Below, one piece after another: positions 20,034 to 28,576 of a stretch of DNA of 64,000 bases. Under the pieces are notes generated by a model, which searched no databases, was not told where the DNA came from, and saw only the letters and a program-made list of their open reading frames with translations. The translations under genes and the position numbers were made by a program. How positions within the stretch are numbered: position 1 is the stretch's first letter; the number at the start of each line of letters is the position of its first letter. The DNA comes from Henriciella barbarensis (GTDB lineage: Bacteria; Pseudomonadota; Alphaproteobacteria; Caulobacterales; Hyphomonadaceae), in contig NZ_QWGB01000005.1 in NCBI RefSeq assembly GCF_003576345.1, positions 186,001 through 250,000 of the forward strand. The letters run 5' to 3'.

Positions 20034-20812
20034 GAAATGCCTTCAGTCTTGATCTTCATAGGGGCGCCGCAGTGCTTGCAATGGACTGCATCGCGGTCAT
20101 GGCGCATCAGTCCGCACGTCTCGCACTCACAATCGACCCTGTTTTCCGGTTCGACAATGGCGCGCAGCAATTGAAAAAAGAGCGACAGGCCCAGCACCAT
20201 GGTGAATATGGCGAGCCAGCGCCCGAACTCATCGGTCATGATGATGTCGCCGAACCCAGTCGTCGTCAGCACCGTCACGGTGAAATACACAGCGTCCGTA
20301 TAGGTCGTGATGTCCTCATTGCGGCCGACCTGCGTGGCATAGGTGATCGCTGACATCACAAAGACAAACACAACGAGGTTCGTCACCTTGTCGATGATGC
20401 GCTCATGGCGCTGGAAGAAGGGCGTGAGTACCTTCACCCGGCGGATAAAGGTGAATGCGCGGATCGCCCTGACCGCGCGCAGGATGCGCAAGAAGGCGAA
20501 ATTCGAAACGAGCAACGGCGCGAACATCGTCACCACGACGACGATATCCGCCCAGTTTATCCATTTAAGGAAGAAGCGGTGGCGCGGAGCGGCAATGTAG
20601 AACCGGGCGACAAGGTCAATCAGGATCACTCCGCCAATCACATAATCGATCAGATGATAGCCGCGCTCACGCGAGTCGAACGGCGCCCATAGAAAGTAGG
20701 CAATCGTCACGAAATCAAACGCCAGCAATGCCCAGCGGAACCAGAAGGAAGCCCTGCCCGTGCCCTGATAAAGCCAGAAAAGCTGGCGATTTAAACCCGT
20801 CCGATCGCTCAT
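20030..20812 (-). CDS. Voltage-gated-type potassium channel with C-terminal zinc ribbon
   Basis: 260 residues with six membrane segments. The S4-like helix RILRAVRAIRAFTFIRRVKV lies at residues 109-128 and the selectivity filter TTTGFGD at 183-189, so it should conduct K+. After the last helix comes a short cytoplasmic zinc ribbon: C230xxC233 and C245xxC248, with an extra Cys at 228. The zinc ribbon is unusual for a channel this small. The stop overlaps the acyl-CoA ligase start by 4 nt. Confidence 0.93.
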   Translation of the reverse strand: MSDRTGLNRQLFWLYQGTGRASFWFRWALLAFDFVTIAYFLWAPFDSRERGYHLIDYVIGGVILIDLVARFYIAAPRHRFFLKWINWADIVVVVTMFAPLLVSNFAFLRILRAVRAIRAFTFIRRVKVLTPFFQRHERIIDKVTNLVVFVFVMSAITYATQVGRNEDITTYTDAVYFTVTVLTTTGFGDIIMTDEFGRWLAIFTMVLGLSLFFQLLRAIVEPENRVDCECETCGLMRHDRDAVHCKHCGAPMKIKTEGIS

Positions 20813-20975
20813 TGCTCTGGGGTGTCACATGCGCCCGTCACCAGATCAATAGAAAGAGCGGCGGGCCAGCCCGCAGAACCATCATTTCGCGCTGCACACA
20901 GAACTGTGAGCAGACGCATCAACGTTTCACTCTTTAAACATTCAAAGACTTCTATATACCTCTAAATTGTGAACT

Positions 20976-21689
20976 GTGCTTTTGCACAAACCTGACCGGG
21001 AGTTACAAAAGCCCTTGTTCGACTTTGGATTGCCTGCCTTCTTCGACGTTCTGGCCGAACCACAGCGCGTGGAGCTCAAGAACCTCGCCCGCCAAAAAAC
21101 CTATCGCGACGGCGAGACCCTTCACCAGCCGACAGATGTCGCCGACACGATGGGCTGGATCGAAAGCGGTGCCCTCCTCTTTGGCAAATACCTTCAGGAA
21201 GAAGGCTTTCACACGCTTGCCCGCCTCGGACCCGGTCATCATTTTGGCGAGTTCAGCGCCTTTCCGAACCGTGACGGCGGCAAAAACCTGAGGCGCCTTG
21301 CTGCCGTTTCCGAAGGACGCACCATCGTCAATGAGATCCCAGCGGACGAGCTGAGCGGCCTGTTTGCTCGCGATCCCGAATACCTGCGCGCCTTTCATTT
21401 CGTCACGACAGCCCGGCTGGCGCTTCTGCTCGAACTCTATGACGATGCACGCAGGCTGCCGGCGCGCCAGCGGATCATCAATTTCCTGTCTCTCGTAGAT
21501 CGGCTGATGCAGGAAAAGCGGCTCCTAAACTGCACGCAGTCGGACGTGTCCAAGATGCTTGGACTGTCCAAGGTGACCGTCAATCAGACCTTGAAAGCGC
21601 TGACTGAACGCGGCGTCATCTCGATTGGCTATGGCACCATCAAGTTTCAGGATGCCGAGCGCCTTCACGCCATGACTGACCGAGCCTGA
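20976..21689 (+). CDS. Crp/Fnr-family transcription regulator
   Basis: 237 residues from a GTG at 20976, for which no good ribosome site is visible; a TTG at 21015 (GGGAG 12 nt upstream) is an alternative. The N-terminal cyclic-nucleotide-like beta barrel includes ARLGPGHHFGEFSAF, and the C-terminal winged helix contains CTQSDVSKMLGLSKVTVNQT. It lacks the FNR N-terminal cysteine cluster, so it is not an oxygen-sensing FNR. It runs divergently from the K+ channel group, from which the start is separated by 163 bp, and may regulate it; the target is inferred. Confidence 0.9.
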   Translation: MLLHKPDRELQKPLFDFGLPAFFDVLAEPQRVELKNLARQKTYRDGETLHQPTDVADTMGWIESGALLFGKYLQEEGFHTLARLGPGHHFGEFSAFPNRDGGKNLRRLAAVSEGRTIVNEIPADELSGLFARDPEYLRAFHFVTTARLALLLELYDDARRLPARQRIINFLSLVDRLMQEKRLLNCTQSDVSKMLGLSKVTVNQTLKALTERGVISIGYGTIKFQDAERLHAMTDRA

Positions 21690-21822
21690 ATAAGAGCCCC
21701 CGCTCTAAACCCTGCGTTCCAAGAAGTGGCAGCTTCCGCTTCGATGAGGTCTGTTCCTCTTCGGCAATGCATGCCAGCATGCCTGCAGCTTATAGTTCAA
21801 CAGCCGCGACAGGACCCGTCCC

Positions 21823-23526
21823 ATGCGCCCAGCTTCTTCCAGCCACCTTCTCAAAATCCTGCTCGCATCTGCCGCGCTTGGCCTGGTTTCCGCCTGTGGC
21901 GGGGGTGGAGGCAGTGGCGGTGGGAGCGCAGCGGCCCCGAGCCCACCACCACCTCCGCCTCCTCCTCCTCCGCCGCCGCCCCCACCGTCGGGGCCGTCCT
22001 ATCAGGCAGGCGTCTATCCGGCGGCCAGCCAGTTCAAGGACCAGTGCGCCAATCCGCGTTCAGGCGTCGATATTGAGGGCAATCCCTTTCCCGATGAGGC
22101 AGGTCTGCTGGTCGAAGAACTGTTCTGGCTTCGCTCATGGACCGATGAGACCTATCTCTGGCGGAATGAAGTGCCAGATCTCAATCCCTACAATTACAAT
22201 GACAGGGTTGCGTACTTCGACCTTCTGAAGACCAGCGAAGTGCTGCCATCCGGCACGCCAAAGGATGATTTCCACTTCAGTGAGCCGACGGAGGATTATC
22301 TCAGTTCACGCAATTCGGCGCCGACGCCGGGCTATGGTGTAAACTTCCGGGCTATTTCGACAACACCGCCGCGCGACTTCCGTGTCACCTATACCGAACC
22401 GGGTTCACCGGCAGCCCAGACCGTAAATGGGCAACCAAACTTCGAGCGCGGCTCACGCATCCTCGAAATCGACGGCGTCGACTTCATCAACGTCAACACG
22501 CAGAGCGGTATCGATACGCTGAACAATGGCCTCTTCCCGACCACGGCGGGCGAAGCGCATGAGTTTCGCCTGCGCGACCCGGACGGGACAGAACGCACCG
22601 TAACTGTCGCCGCTGGCAGCATTACGAGACAGCCCGTCAACGAAACCACCGTCTTCAACACAGGCAGCGGCTCGGTTGGCTATATTCACTTCACGACGTT
22701 CAGCCCGTTCTCTTCGGAAGAGCAGATCGTCAACGCCATGCAAGAGATGAGCAATGCTGGCGTCAGCGATCTAATCCTCGATCTACGCTATAATGGCGGC
22801 GGCCTTCTCGCTGTGGCGAGCCAGGTTTCCTACATGATCGCAGGCCAGTCGCGCACGGCAAACCGGACCTTCGAACAGCTGCGTTTCAATGACCGCGCCG
22901 GCAATGTGAACCCTGTCACTGGGCAGGTAAACGACCCGATCCCGTTCTTCTCTACCGGACAGGGATTTACCGTGAATAGCGGCCAGAGCCTGCCTGCACT
23001 CAATCTCAACCGGGTGTACATTCTCTCCACCGCGCGCACATGCTCGGCGAGTGAAGCGGTCATCAATGGCCTTCGCGGTATTGATGTCGATGTGGTGCTG
23101 ATTGGTGACGTGACCTGCGGCAAGCCGTTCGGCTTCTACCCAACCGACAATTGCGGACGGACCTATTACACGATCCAGTTCCAGGGCGTGAACGAGAAAG
23201 GTTTTGGCGACTATGCGGACGGTTTCGTACCGCAGAATGCCAACTTCCAGTTCGGCGTGCGCGCACCGGGCTGCCAGGTTGCCGATGATCTGGTGGCCCC
23301 ACTCGGCACCACGGGTGATCCGCTCATCGCTGCGGCGCTTCAGTACAGGTCCAATGGGTCATGCCCTGCCCCGACAAGCTCCAGCAGCGCGTCGCGGGTT
23401 CAGCCATTCCGGTCGTCGGAAACTGCCCAGCCTTCAGGCACCGCGATCACTTTGCCGCGCCCCGACGTCATGGACACCAATCGTGACCTTTCCATGCCTG
23501 GCGAATATCGCGGCCGCAGCAACTAG
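21823..23526 (+). CDS. S41 family peptidase, lipoprotein with polyproline linker
   Basis: 567 residues. The lipobox LVSAC (Cys about residue 25) is followed by GGGGGSGGGSAAA and a run of 15 prolines that should hold the enzyme away from the membrane. A PDZ-like region (FERGSRILEIDGVDF) precedes the S41 protease core: DLILDLRYNGGGLL, then the nucleophile region CSASEAVING with Ser408. Tail-specific-protease relatives cut C-termini of periplasmic proteins, but this subgroup has no known substrate. The C-terminal 60 residues are Ser/Pro-rich. Confidence 0.92.
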   Translation: MRPASSSHLLKILLASAALGLVSACGGGGGSGGGSAAAPSPPPPPPPPPPPPPPPSGPSYQAGVYPAASQFKDQCANPRSGVDIEGNPFPDEAGLLVEELFWLRSWTDETYLWRNEVPDLNPYNYNDRVAYFDLLKTSEVLPSGTPKDDFHFSEPTEDYLSSRNSAPTPGYGVNFRAISTTPPRDFRVTYTEPGSPAAQTVNGQPNFERGSRILEIDGVDFINVNTQSGIDTLNNGLFPTTAGEAHEFRLRDPDGTERTVTVAAGSITRQPVNETTVFNTGSGSVGYIHFTTFSPFSSEEQIVNAMQEMSNAGVSDLILDLRYNGGGLLAVASQVSYMIAGQSRTANRTFEQLRFNDRAGNVNPVTGQVNDPIPFFSTGQGFTVNSGQSLPALNLNRVYILSTARTCSASEAVINGLRGIDVDVVLIGDVTCGKPFGFYPTDNCGRTYYTIQFQGVNEKGFGDYADGFVPQNANFQFGVRAPGCQVADDLVAPLGTTGDPLIAAALQYRSNGSCPAPTSSSSASRVQPFRSSETAQPSGTAITLPRPDVMDTNRDLSMPGEYRGRSN

Positions 23527-23534
23527 AAAACCAG

Positions 23535-23573
23535 ACCGGCACGGGAGATTCAGTTCTGGACTTCCGTGCCGGT
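23535..23573 (-). terminator. Hairpin between S41 peptidase and the paralogue array
   Basis: A perfect 10-bp stem (23535-23544 with 23564-23573) spans the end of the leftward gene at 23550. On the minus strand it is followed by CTGGTTTTC, so it may end that transcript; it can also form in the other direction. Confidence 0.55.
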
Positions 23574-24338
23574 GTCTTCACCGCGCAGCGTTTCCAGACC
23601 CACGCGGATTGTCTCGGCCAGGCTATGCCCTCCCACAGCATGCCAATAGGCTGAGATTTCCCAGGTATAGAAATCCATCAGGAAGGCATTGTCCCGGCAC
23701 GCCTCTTCCAGCGGGACAATCAGCTCTGAATTGCGCCAGATTGACGATCCGCCCACATCGCCGCGCTCAAAAGCGGCGATCACTTCTTCAGGACTTGCAT
23801 AGCTAAGCTCGCCCGGCGCGGTGATATGAAGCGTGCTCAGCGGATCGGTTTCAAGCTCATCGTTCATCTCAATGGAGTAGCGCTGCATCTGGTCAATATA
23901 GCTGATCAGCTCCATCAGCGTTTCACGCGTGGCCGCGTCCTGAAAGGGCAGGAACGCTTCATTCGCGATCAGTTGATCAAGCGCATGCTTGTCGAGAATA
24001 AACTCGATTTCCCATTCTAGCGGGACCAGCGCCGCCCGGACATTGGCTTCTGCCTCAGGGCTTGTCCGGCACGCCCGTAAGTCTTCAATTGCCTGCTGAA
24101 CGATTGGCAGCCGCTGGCGGATCGCTTCCTGTTCCGCCTCGACGCCGGCCAGATTGTTTTCCAGCTCAACGATGACCCGGCCGAAAGCTTCCTCGTAGAG
24201 CGCCCGGTCCTGCCGGTCCTCGTTCAGATTGCCCAGCCACAGGCCGAGATAGATACCCAGCACGATGAGAACGAACTCGATTGCGACAGCAATCCAGTTC
24301 TGCTCGGCAACATAGCGCGAAAGCCGCCGCAAGATCAT
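23550..24338 (-). CDS. Membrane-anchored protein of unknown function, paralogue A
   Basis: 262 residues. It begins MILRRLSRYVAEQNW, followed by one membrane helix (about residues 15-38, AIEFVLIVLGIYLGLWLGNL), then NEDR and a helical extracytoplasmic or periplasmic part (orientation inferred). The N-terminal 40 residues match two further genes at 26049-27577 and a relic at 25937. The layout (a basic stub, one helix, N-N/L-W-NE motif) resembles DUF6090 proteins of Bacteroidetes. There is no enzyme motif. A terminator-like hairpin overlaps the stop. Confidence 0.8.
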   Translation of the reverse strand: MILRRLSRYVAEQNWIAVAIEFVLIVLGIYLGLWLGNLNEDRQDRALYEEAFGRVIVELENNLAGVEAEQEAIRQRLPIVQQAIEDLRACRTSPEAEANVRAALVPLEWEIEFILDKHALDQLIANEAFLPFQDAATRETLMELISYIDQMQRYSIEMNDELETDPLSTLHITAPGELSYASPEEVIAAFERGDVGGSSIWRNSELIVPLEEACRDNAFLMDFYTWEISAYWHAVGGHSLAETIRVGLETLRGEDTGTEVQN

Positions 24339-24412
24339 GGCACCTGTCCCCCTGAGGCTGAACCTTAGCGGGACAGGCGAGAAAATCTACAGGGCCGGCA
24401 GGCGAGCCTGGC

Positions 24413-25831
24413 TCACCCCTCTTCTGGGCCAGCCAGCTCTTTCAGGATGATATAGAAGTGATCGAGGCCATCATAGAAGCTGGAGACGAGAAGACGCTCG
24501 TTCAGGCCATGCGCGAACGTATCATTCTGCTTGGCAGCGGCCCCGCCGACGCCGTACGTGTCATAGCCAAGATTGCGGTAGTGCATGCCGTCCGTGCCGC
24601 CTGCTGACATGTGCGGGATGATGTCGACATCGGTGACGCCGCGCGCTTCCAGCGCTGTCTCCACGGCTGCCAGTACATCCTCACGCATCCCGGACTCCGG
24701 GCTTTCGACGAGATCGGAGATCAGTTCGAACTGCACGTCTTCGTTGCCGACCACATCTTTCAGCGTGGCTTCGGTCGCCTCGATGCCGACGCCCGGGAAG
24801 ATGCGGCAGTTAACCGTTGCCGTTGCTGATTGCGGCAGGGCATTCTCTGCATGGCCGGCACGCAGCATGGTGGCGATACAGGTCGTGCCGATCTGGCCGA
24901 CGGTCGCCGGATTGGCGCGCAGCACTTCGATCGCGTCTTCATCGGTCGGGTCGGCAGCAAAGGCGCGCTGCGCATTACCAAGCCGATCAAGCCGCTTGCG
25001 GCCCGCAGCCTCGATGGAGGCCAGCGTGAGATCATTGTACCGGACAGGGAACTTGTACGCCTCGATCTTCTTCAGCGCGTCGGCAAGCTCATAAATGGCA
25101 TTGTCGGCGCGCGGCGCAGACGAATGACCGCCCGGATTGGTGACCGTCAGCTCAAAGGTCGCATAGGTCTTCTCAGCGCCCTGAATGCCATAGTCGAGCG
25201 GCTCACCATTGTCGTCGAGCCCAAGGCCGCCCGCATCGGCGTTCAGCACGAACGCCGGGTCGACTTCTTCTGCTACCCAGTTGGCCTGCGCCCGGGTGGA
25301 CACCATGCCCGTTTCCTCATCGCCGGAGAGCACCATGACAAGATCACGCGTCGGCTCGAAGCCTTCTTCTTTCAGGCGAATGAAGGTCGCGACGAGGCTG
25401 GTCACGCCATACTTGTTGTCGGCTGTGCCGCGGCCGAAGAAATAACCTTCTTCCTCGATCAGCTTGTACGGCTCACGCACCCAGTCCTCAGCCAGCGCAT
25501 CAACCACATCCATGTGCGCCAGAAGCGCGATCGGCTTGTCCTGCGGGTCGGGTGAGCGATACCAGACGACCAGGCCCTGCGTCGCCTCGCCATCATTGTC
25601 GTAGTCGGTGACTTCGATGTCCTCGTCCGAAAAGCCGGCCGCTTTCAGCTCACCGACGACATAGTCGACGATCTTCGGCACATTCTCATGCCCGCGCGCC
25701 GAGCGCACTTCGACAACATTGCGATAGATCTCCCGCGCCTGCTGCTCGAACTCGGTACGCTCCTGACCACTTGCGATCGGTGCAATCGATACTGCCGCTG
25801 CAGCAGCGAGAAGGGAAATCCTGAATGACAT
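24413..25831 (-). CDS. M20-family metallopeptidase, exported
   Basis: 472 residues from ATG 25831 with GGAG upstream. The signal peptide ends near ASGQE. Metal ligands of the M20 family are recognisable: LLAHMDVVDA (His-x-Asp), GRGTADNKYG (bridging Asp), LSGDEETG (Glu-Glu) and the C-terminal SAGGTDGMHYR and DTFAHGLNE regions. It is most similar to M20/M25/M40 dipeptidase/carboxypeptidases; the substrate is unknown. It lies between paralogue A and the rest of the paralogue array. Confidence 0.93.
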   Translation of the reverse strand: MSFRISLLAAAAAVSIAPIASGQERTEFEQQAREIYRNVVEVRSARGHENVPKIVDYVVGELKAAGFSDEDIEVTDYDNDGEATQGLVVWYRSPDPQDKPIALLAHMDVVDALAEDWVREPYKLIEEEGYFFGRGTADNKYGVTSLVATFIRLKEEGFEPTRDLVMVLSGDEETGMVSTRAQANWVAEEVDPAFVLNADAGGLGLDDNGEPLDYGIQGAEKTYATFELTVTNPGGHSSAPRADNAIYELADALKKIEAYKFPVRYNDLTLASIEAAGRKRLDRLGNAQRAFAADPTDEDAIEVLRANPATVGQIGTTCIATMLRAGHAENALPQSATATVNCRIFPGVGIEATEATLKDVVGNEDVQFELISDLVESPESGMREDVLAAVETALEARGVTDVDIIPHMSAGGTDGMHYRNLGYDTYGVGGAAAKQNDTFAHGLNERLLVSSFYDGLDHFYIILKELAGPEEG

Positions 25832-25936
25832 GGGGCAAACTCCGTAATTCAAATGACCGCGACACGGCGGGCCGACTCGCGAGACCATAGTCAGATGACG
25901 ACGCCTGTCAGCTACAGATTTGTGACCCACACGCGG

Positions 25937-26052
25937 TCACTGGCGTTTCTGGAGCTCAGCCTCCAGTCGCTCAGGCAACTCTGTGGCGACGTTGCGGATT
26001 TCCTCGCGAAGTCCTGCTTGCGGATGGAGGTGGCGAGGCGGCGGAGGATCAT
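25937..26052 (-). pseudogene. Relic of a fourth paralogue of the MILRRL family
   Basis: From ATG 26052 the first 15 codons read MILRRLATSIRKQDF, the same N-terminus as paralogues B and C. The frame then shifts, and the next 22 codons read EEIRNVATELPERLEAELQK and RQ before TGA at 25937, resembling the C-terminus of paralogue B (MIEAELERRS). The middle (about 210 codons) and the membrane helix are missing. The ATG overlaps the stop of paralogue B by 4 nt, as between the intact copies. I read this as an internally deleted gene. Confidence 0.7.
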
Positions 26053-26810
26053 GAGCGGCGCTCCAGCTCTGCCTCGATCATGTCCAGAGCGCGTTCGGCG
26101 GCCATATTCTGGTCTTCAAGGTCGGCCGGTGTGGCGCTGTGGAGACCCGCCCATTCTGTCAGCAAAAGCGCGATATCGGGCGTGTCGGCAATTTTTCCGA
26201 CGGCTCGCGCGGATGCAGCGTCGCTGATGCCTTTGGCGCAGTCGAGCACATAGGTCTCAGCGCCATCCTCAAGAATGTAGCAGGTCGCCCAGTAGAACTC
26301 CTGCGCGTCCAGTGGGATGAGCTGGCGGACGCGTGAGCGATAGGTCGGCAGATGGTTGGTAATCGACAGGGTCGCATTCTGCGCAAGATACCCCTCGACA
26401 GCATCGACAATCTCTCGCGATCGCGGGAAACCCTGCCGGCGCATCTCGTCATAGGTCGAGCGATCAACCTCGATCGACTGCCATTGAGAGGCGTGAAAGA
26501 AATCGACGAGCACAGGCCAGCACGCATTGCCGCAGCTTTCGCCCGCTTCAAGAAAAGCCAGTGACCGTCTGCCCGCATCGACCACCTGAAGGATGGCATC
26601 AGACTTCTGCTGGGTAAGACGTATCGAAGTCTCGATTTCCTGGTGAAGCGCCCGCAGGAGTTCTGTTTCCTGCGCCCGCTGCACCCGCGCTTCGTTCCAG
26701 TTACCAAGCTGGATACCGAGAAAGACACCAAGCACGACAATCAACGTCTCGATGAGGACCGTGAACCAGTCCTGCTTGCGGAGCGCGGTGGTGAGACGGC
26801 GGAGGATCAT
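26049..26810 (-). CDS. Membrane-anchored protein of unknown function, paralogue B
   Basis: 253 residues from ATG 26810 (MILRRLTTALRKQDWFTVLI). One membrane helix (about 16-38, ETLIVVLGVFLGIQLGNWNE) is followed by a helical region. It contains Cys-rich GESCGNACWP and CYILEDGAETYVLDC segments not conserved in A. The ATG overlaps the stop of paralogue C by 4 nt, so translation is probably coupled. It shares nearly identical first 12 residues with C. There is no known enzyme signature. Confidence 0.8.
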   Translation of the reverse strand: MILRRLTTALRKQDWFTVLIETLIVVLGVFLGIQLGNWNEARVQRAQETELLRALHQEIETSIRLTQQKSDAILQVVDAGRRSLAFLEAGESCGNACWPVLVDFFHASQWQSIEVDRSTYDEMRRQGFPRSREIVDAVEGYLAQNATLSITNHLPTYRSRVRQLIPLDAQEFYWATCYILEDGAETYVLDCAKGISDAASARAVGKIADTPDIALLLTEWAGLHSATPADLEDQNMAAERALDMIEAELERRS

Positions 26811-27577
26811 GGACTGGCCTCCTCCGACACTTTGACGCCCCATCTGGTGTCCAGTTCAGCCGCGACGAGAGGTGAGAAGGCCGCATAGGCGTCCAGTATC
26901 GGCCGATACGCTTCGAGGCGCTCTGATGTCGTGTAGCTTACCGCTGAAATGGCGTTCGTGATCCCGGCGTCCGTGCACAGGGTCTCAATGTCGTAATCCA
27001 CGCCGCCCCGATGGTCTGGAACGAATGGGTTCTGGATCGTGCGATCCATCCGGTAGCGAATACTGGGCTCGATTATTTGCCGATAGCTCTCGACCACCGT
27101 CATGGTGTGATCGAACCAGGAGGCGCGCCACTCAACAAGCGCGATCGTCCGGGCAAGCTCCTCGGCGATTTCTGACGAGCTGATAATATCGGTGCGGCCC
27201 GATGCCGTGATTTCATCTATCGTGCGTCGATAGAGACGCGGTGGATTTATCCAGCCGATCGTTGCGATGCCACGCTGGAAGGCCGCATCATCCCCGGGCG
27301 CCACGGCGCACGCATCGAGCGATTTTAGGATCAGCGCCTGGTCGGCGAGTTGCTGCTCGAGGAAGTGGATGTCTCGGCTCTGGCCGGCAATGCTTTCCCT
27401 GAAATCCTCATGCAGGCGGATCAGCGTCCCCCGCTCAGCGGACCGCTCCGCGCGCGCCTCGTTCCAGTTGTTCACCTGCAGACCGATGAACACCCCGAAC
27501 ACCACGATCAGCGTCTCGATCACGACGGTGACCCAGTCCTGCTTGCGCAGCGCGGTAGTAAGGCGGCGGAGGATCAT
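26807..27577 (-). CDS. Membrane-anchored protein of unknown function, paralogue C
   Basis: 256 residues. Begins MILRRLTTALRKQDWVTVVI, with one membrane helix (about 16-37, ETLIVVFGVFIGLQVNNWNE), then a helical domain with FLEQQLADQALILKSLDACA and a C-terminal part. It is closest to paralogue B in the first 45 residues; the rest has diverged. It starts 7 nt after the end of gene D. Its DUF6090-like N-terminus suggests a family anchored in the inner membrane, but nothing points to a biochemical activity. Confidence 0.8.
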   Translation of the reverse strand: MILRRLTTALRKQDWVTVVIETLIVVFGVFIGLQVNNWNEARAERSAERGTLIRLHEDFRESIAGQSRDIHFLEQQLADQALILKSLDACAVAPGDDAAFQRGIATIGWINPPRLYRRTIDEITASGRTDIISSSEIAEELARTIALVEWRASWFDHTMTVVESYRQIIEPSIRYRMDRTIQNPFVPDHRGGVDYDIETLCTDAGITNAISAVSYTTSERLEAYRPILDAYAAFSPLVAAELDTRWGVKVSEEASP

Positions 27578-27584
27578 CGGACCG

Positions 27585-28073
27585 TCACTCTACTGCCTCA
27601 AGCCGGTCCCAGAGGTCGACTTCCGGCGCGTCTTTTACCATTGCGTCGACGACATCGACGAAGCCCGGATTGAAATAGGTCCGGCAGACATCCCACAGCG
27701 CACGGCCGCGGGCGGTGCCGAGAACGAAGTAGATCACGCTCCGGTAGGTCTCCCAGGATTCCTTCGTGATCGCGCCGTTCTGATATTGCAGCCACTCATA
27801 TTCCCGCGCCCGCATCTGTCCGATCATCCAGAAGAAGAGCCGCGTCTTCTGCTCGAAGCTTGGCGTTTCGGCTTGTGAAAAGATGCGTCCAAGCTCAGGG
27901 AAATCGACGAATTTGTAGACCCCGGTCTGGTCATAGGTGAGCTGCGCCTGACGTGCCTCCGACCGCATCTGCCGCGCGCCCTGGTGCACCTGTATGGCGA
28001 GATAAATCAGTGTCGCGGCGACGACGACGACACCGGCAATCTGTGCGATGAGAGCGGCCTGTTCGAGTGTCAC
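27585..28073 (-). CDS. Membrane-anchored protein of unknown function, second family, copy D
   Basis: 162 residues. Starts at a GTG that overlaps the stop of gene E by 4 nt (GTGA). MTLEQAALIAQIAGVVVVAA begins a single N-terminal helix (about 5-28), after which come AIQVHQGARQMRSEARQAQL and a helical domain. Copy E has the same plan: MTLEQ, one helix, and FVGFQLRHSANQQR in the place of AIQVHQGARQMR. Similar proteins are common as hypothetical genes in marine alphaproteobacteria; I know of no described function. Confidence 0.78.
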   Translation of the reverse strand: MTLEQAALIAQIAGVVVVAATLIYLAIQVHQGARQMRSEARQAQLTYDQTGVYKFVDFPELGRIFSQAETPSFEQKTRLFFWMIGQMRAREYEWLQYQNGAITKESWETYRSVIYFVLGTARGRALWDVCRTYFNPGFVDVVDAMVKDAPEVDLWDRLEAVE

Positions 28074-28561
28074 GACGCCATCTCCAGCAATGGCGCAGTC
28101 GGCCCCGCCTCAATTAACTCATCGACCAGTTTTCGGAAGCCTGGCGGAAAATGATGCCTGCGGGCCCGCCAGAAGGCTTGATAATACTTCGAAGCCAGGT
28201 GGTCGCGAAAATGGTTCTGCGTATGATGCCAGAAATCTTCTTCGAAAACCTTTTTGCGCGCCTGATAATGCATGACCTGATAGCCGCGCGTCAGCATGGT
28301 GTAGAAGACGTTGAGCTTCGTCCGCTCGGACGGCTCAAAGGTTTCAGGCCCCATCTCCAGACCGCGCAGAAACAGGTCCACAAGACTGGCTTCCTCCAGG
28401 GTTTTCATATGATCCCGGAAGAAATCGTAATAGCTGACGGCTGTCGCGATACGTTGCTGGTTCGCCGAATGCCTCAGCTGGAATCCGACGAATACAAGCG
28501 AGGCGATCACGGCGAGCGACGAGACGATTCCAGCAAGGAAATAGAGCTGTTCAAGCGTCAT
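28070..28561 (-). CDS. Membrane-anchored protein of unknown function, second family, copy E
   Basis: 163 residues, MTLEQLYFLAGIVSSLAVIA then one helix to about residue 28 and a soluble helical part with RTKLNVFYTMLTRGYQVMHY and QARKKVFEEDFWHHTQNH (residues about 84-122). Paralogous to gene D, whose start overlaps its stop. It lies 15 nt after the sulfotransferase-like gene, so the leftward run sulfotransferase-E-D-C-B-relic looks like one transcription unit. Confidence 0.78.
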   Translation of the reverse strand: MTLEQLYFLAGIVSSLAVIASLVFVGFQLRHSANQQRIATAVSYYDFFRDHMKTLEEASLVDLFLRGLEMGPETFEPSERTKLNVFYTMLTRGYQVMHYQARKKVFEEDFWHHTQNHFRDHLASKYYQAFWRARRHHFPPGFRKLVDELIEAGPTAPLLEMAS

Positions 28562-28576
28562 AGACCGGCCCCATAC

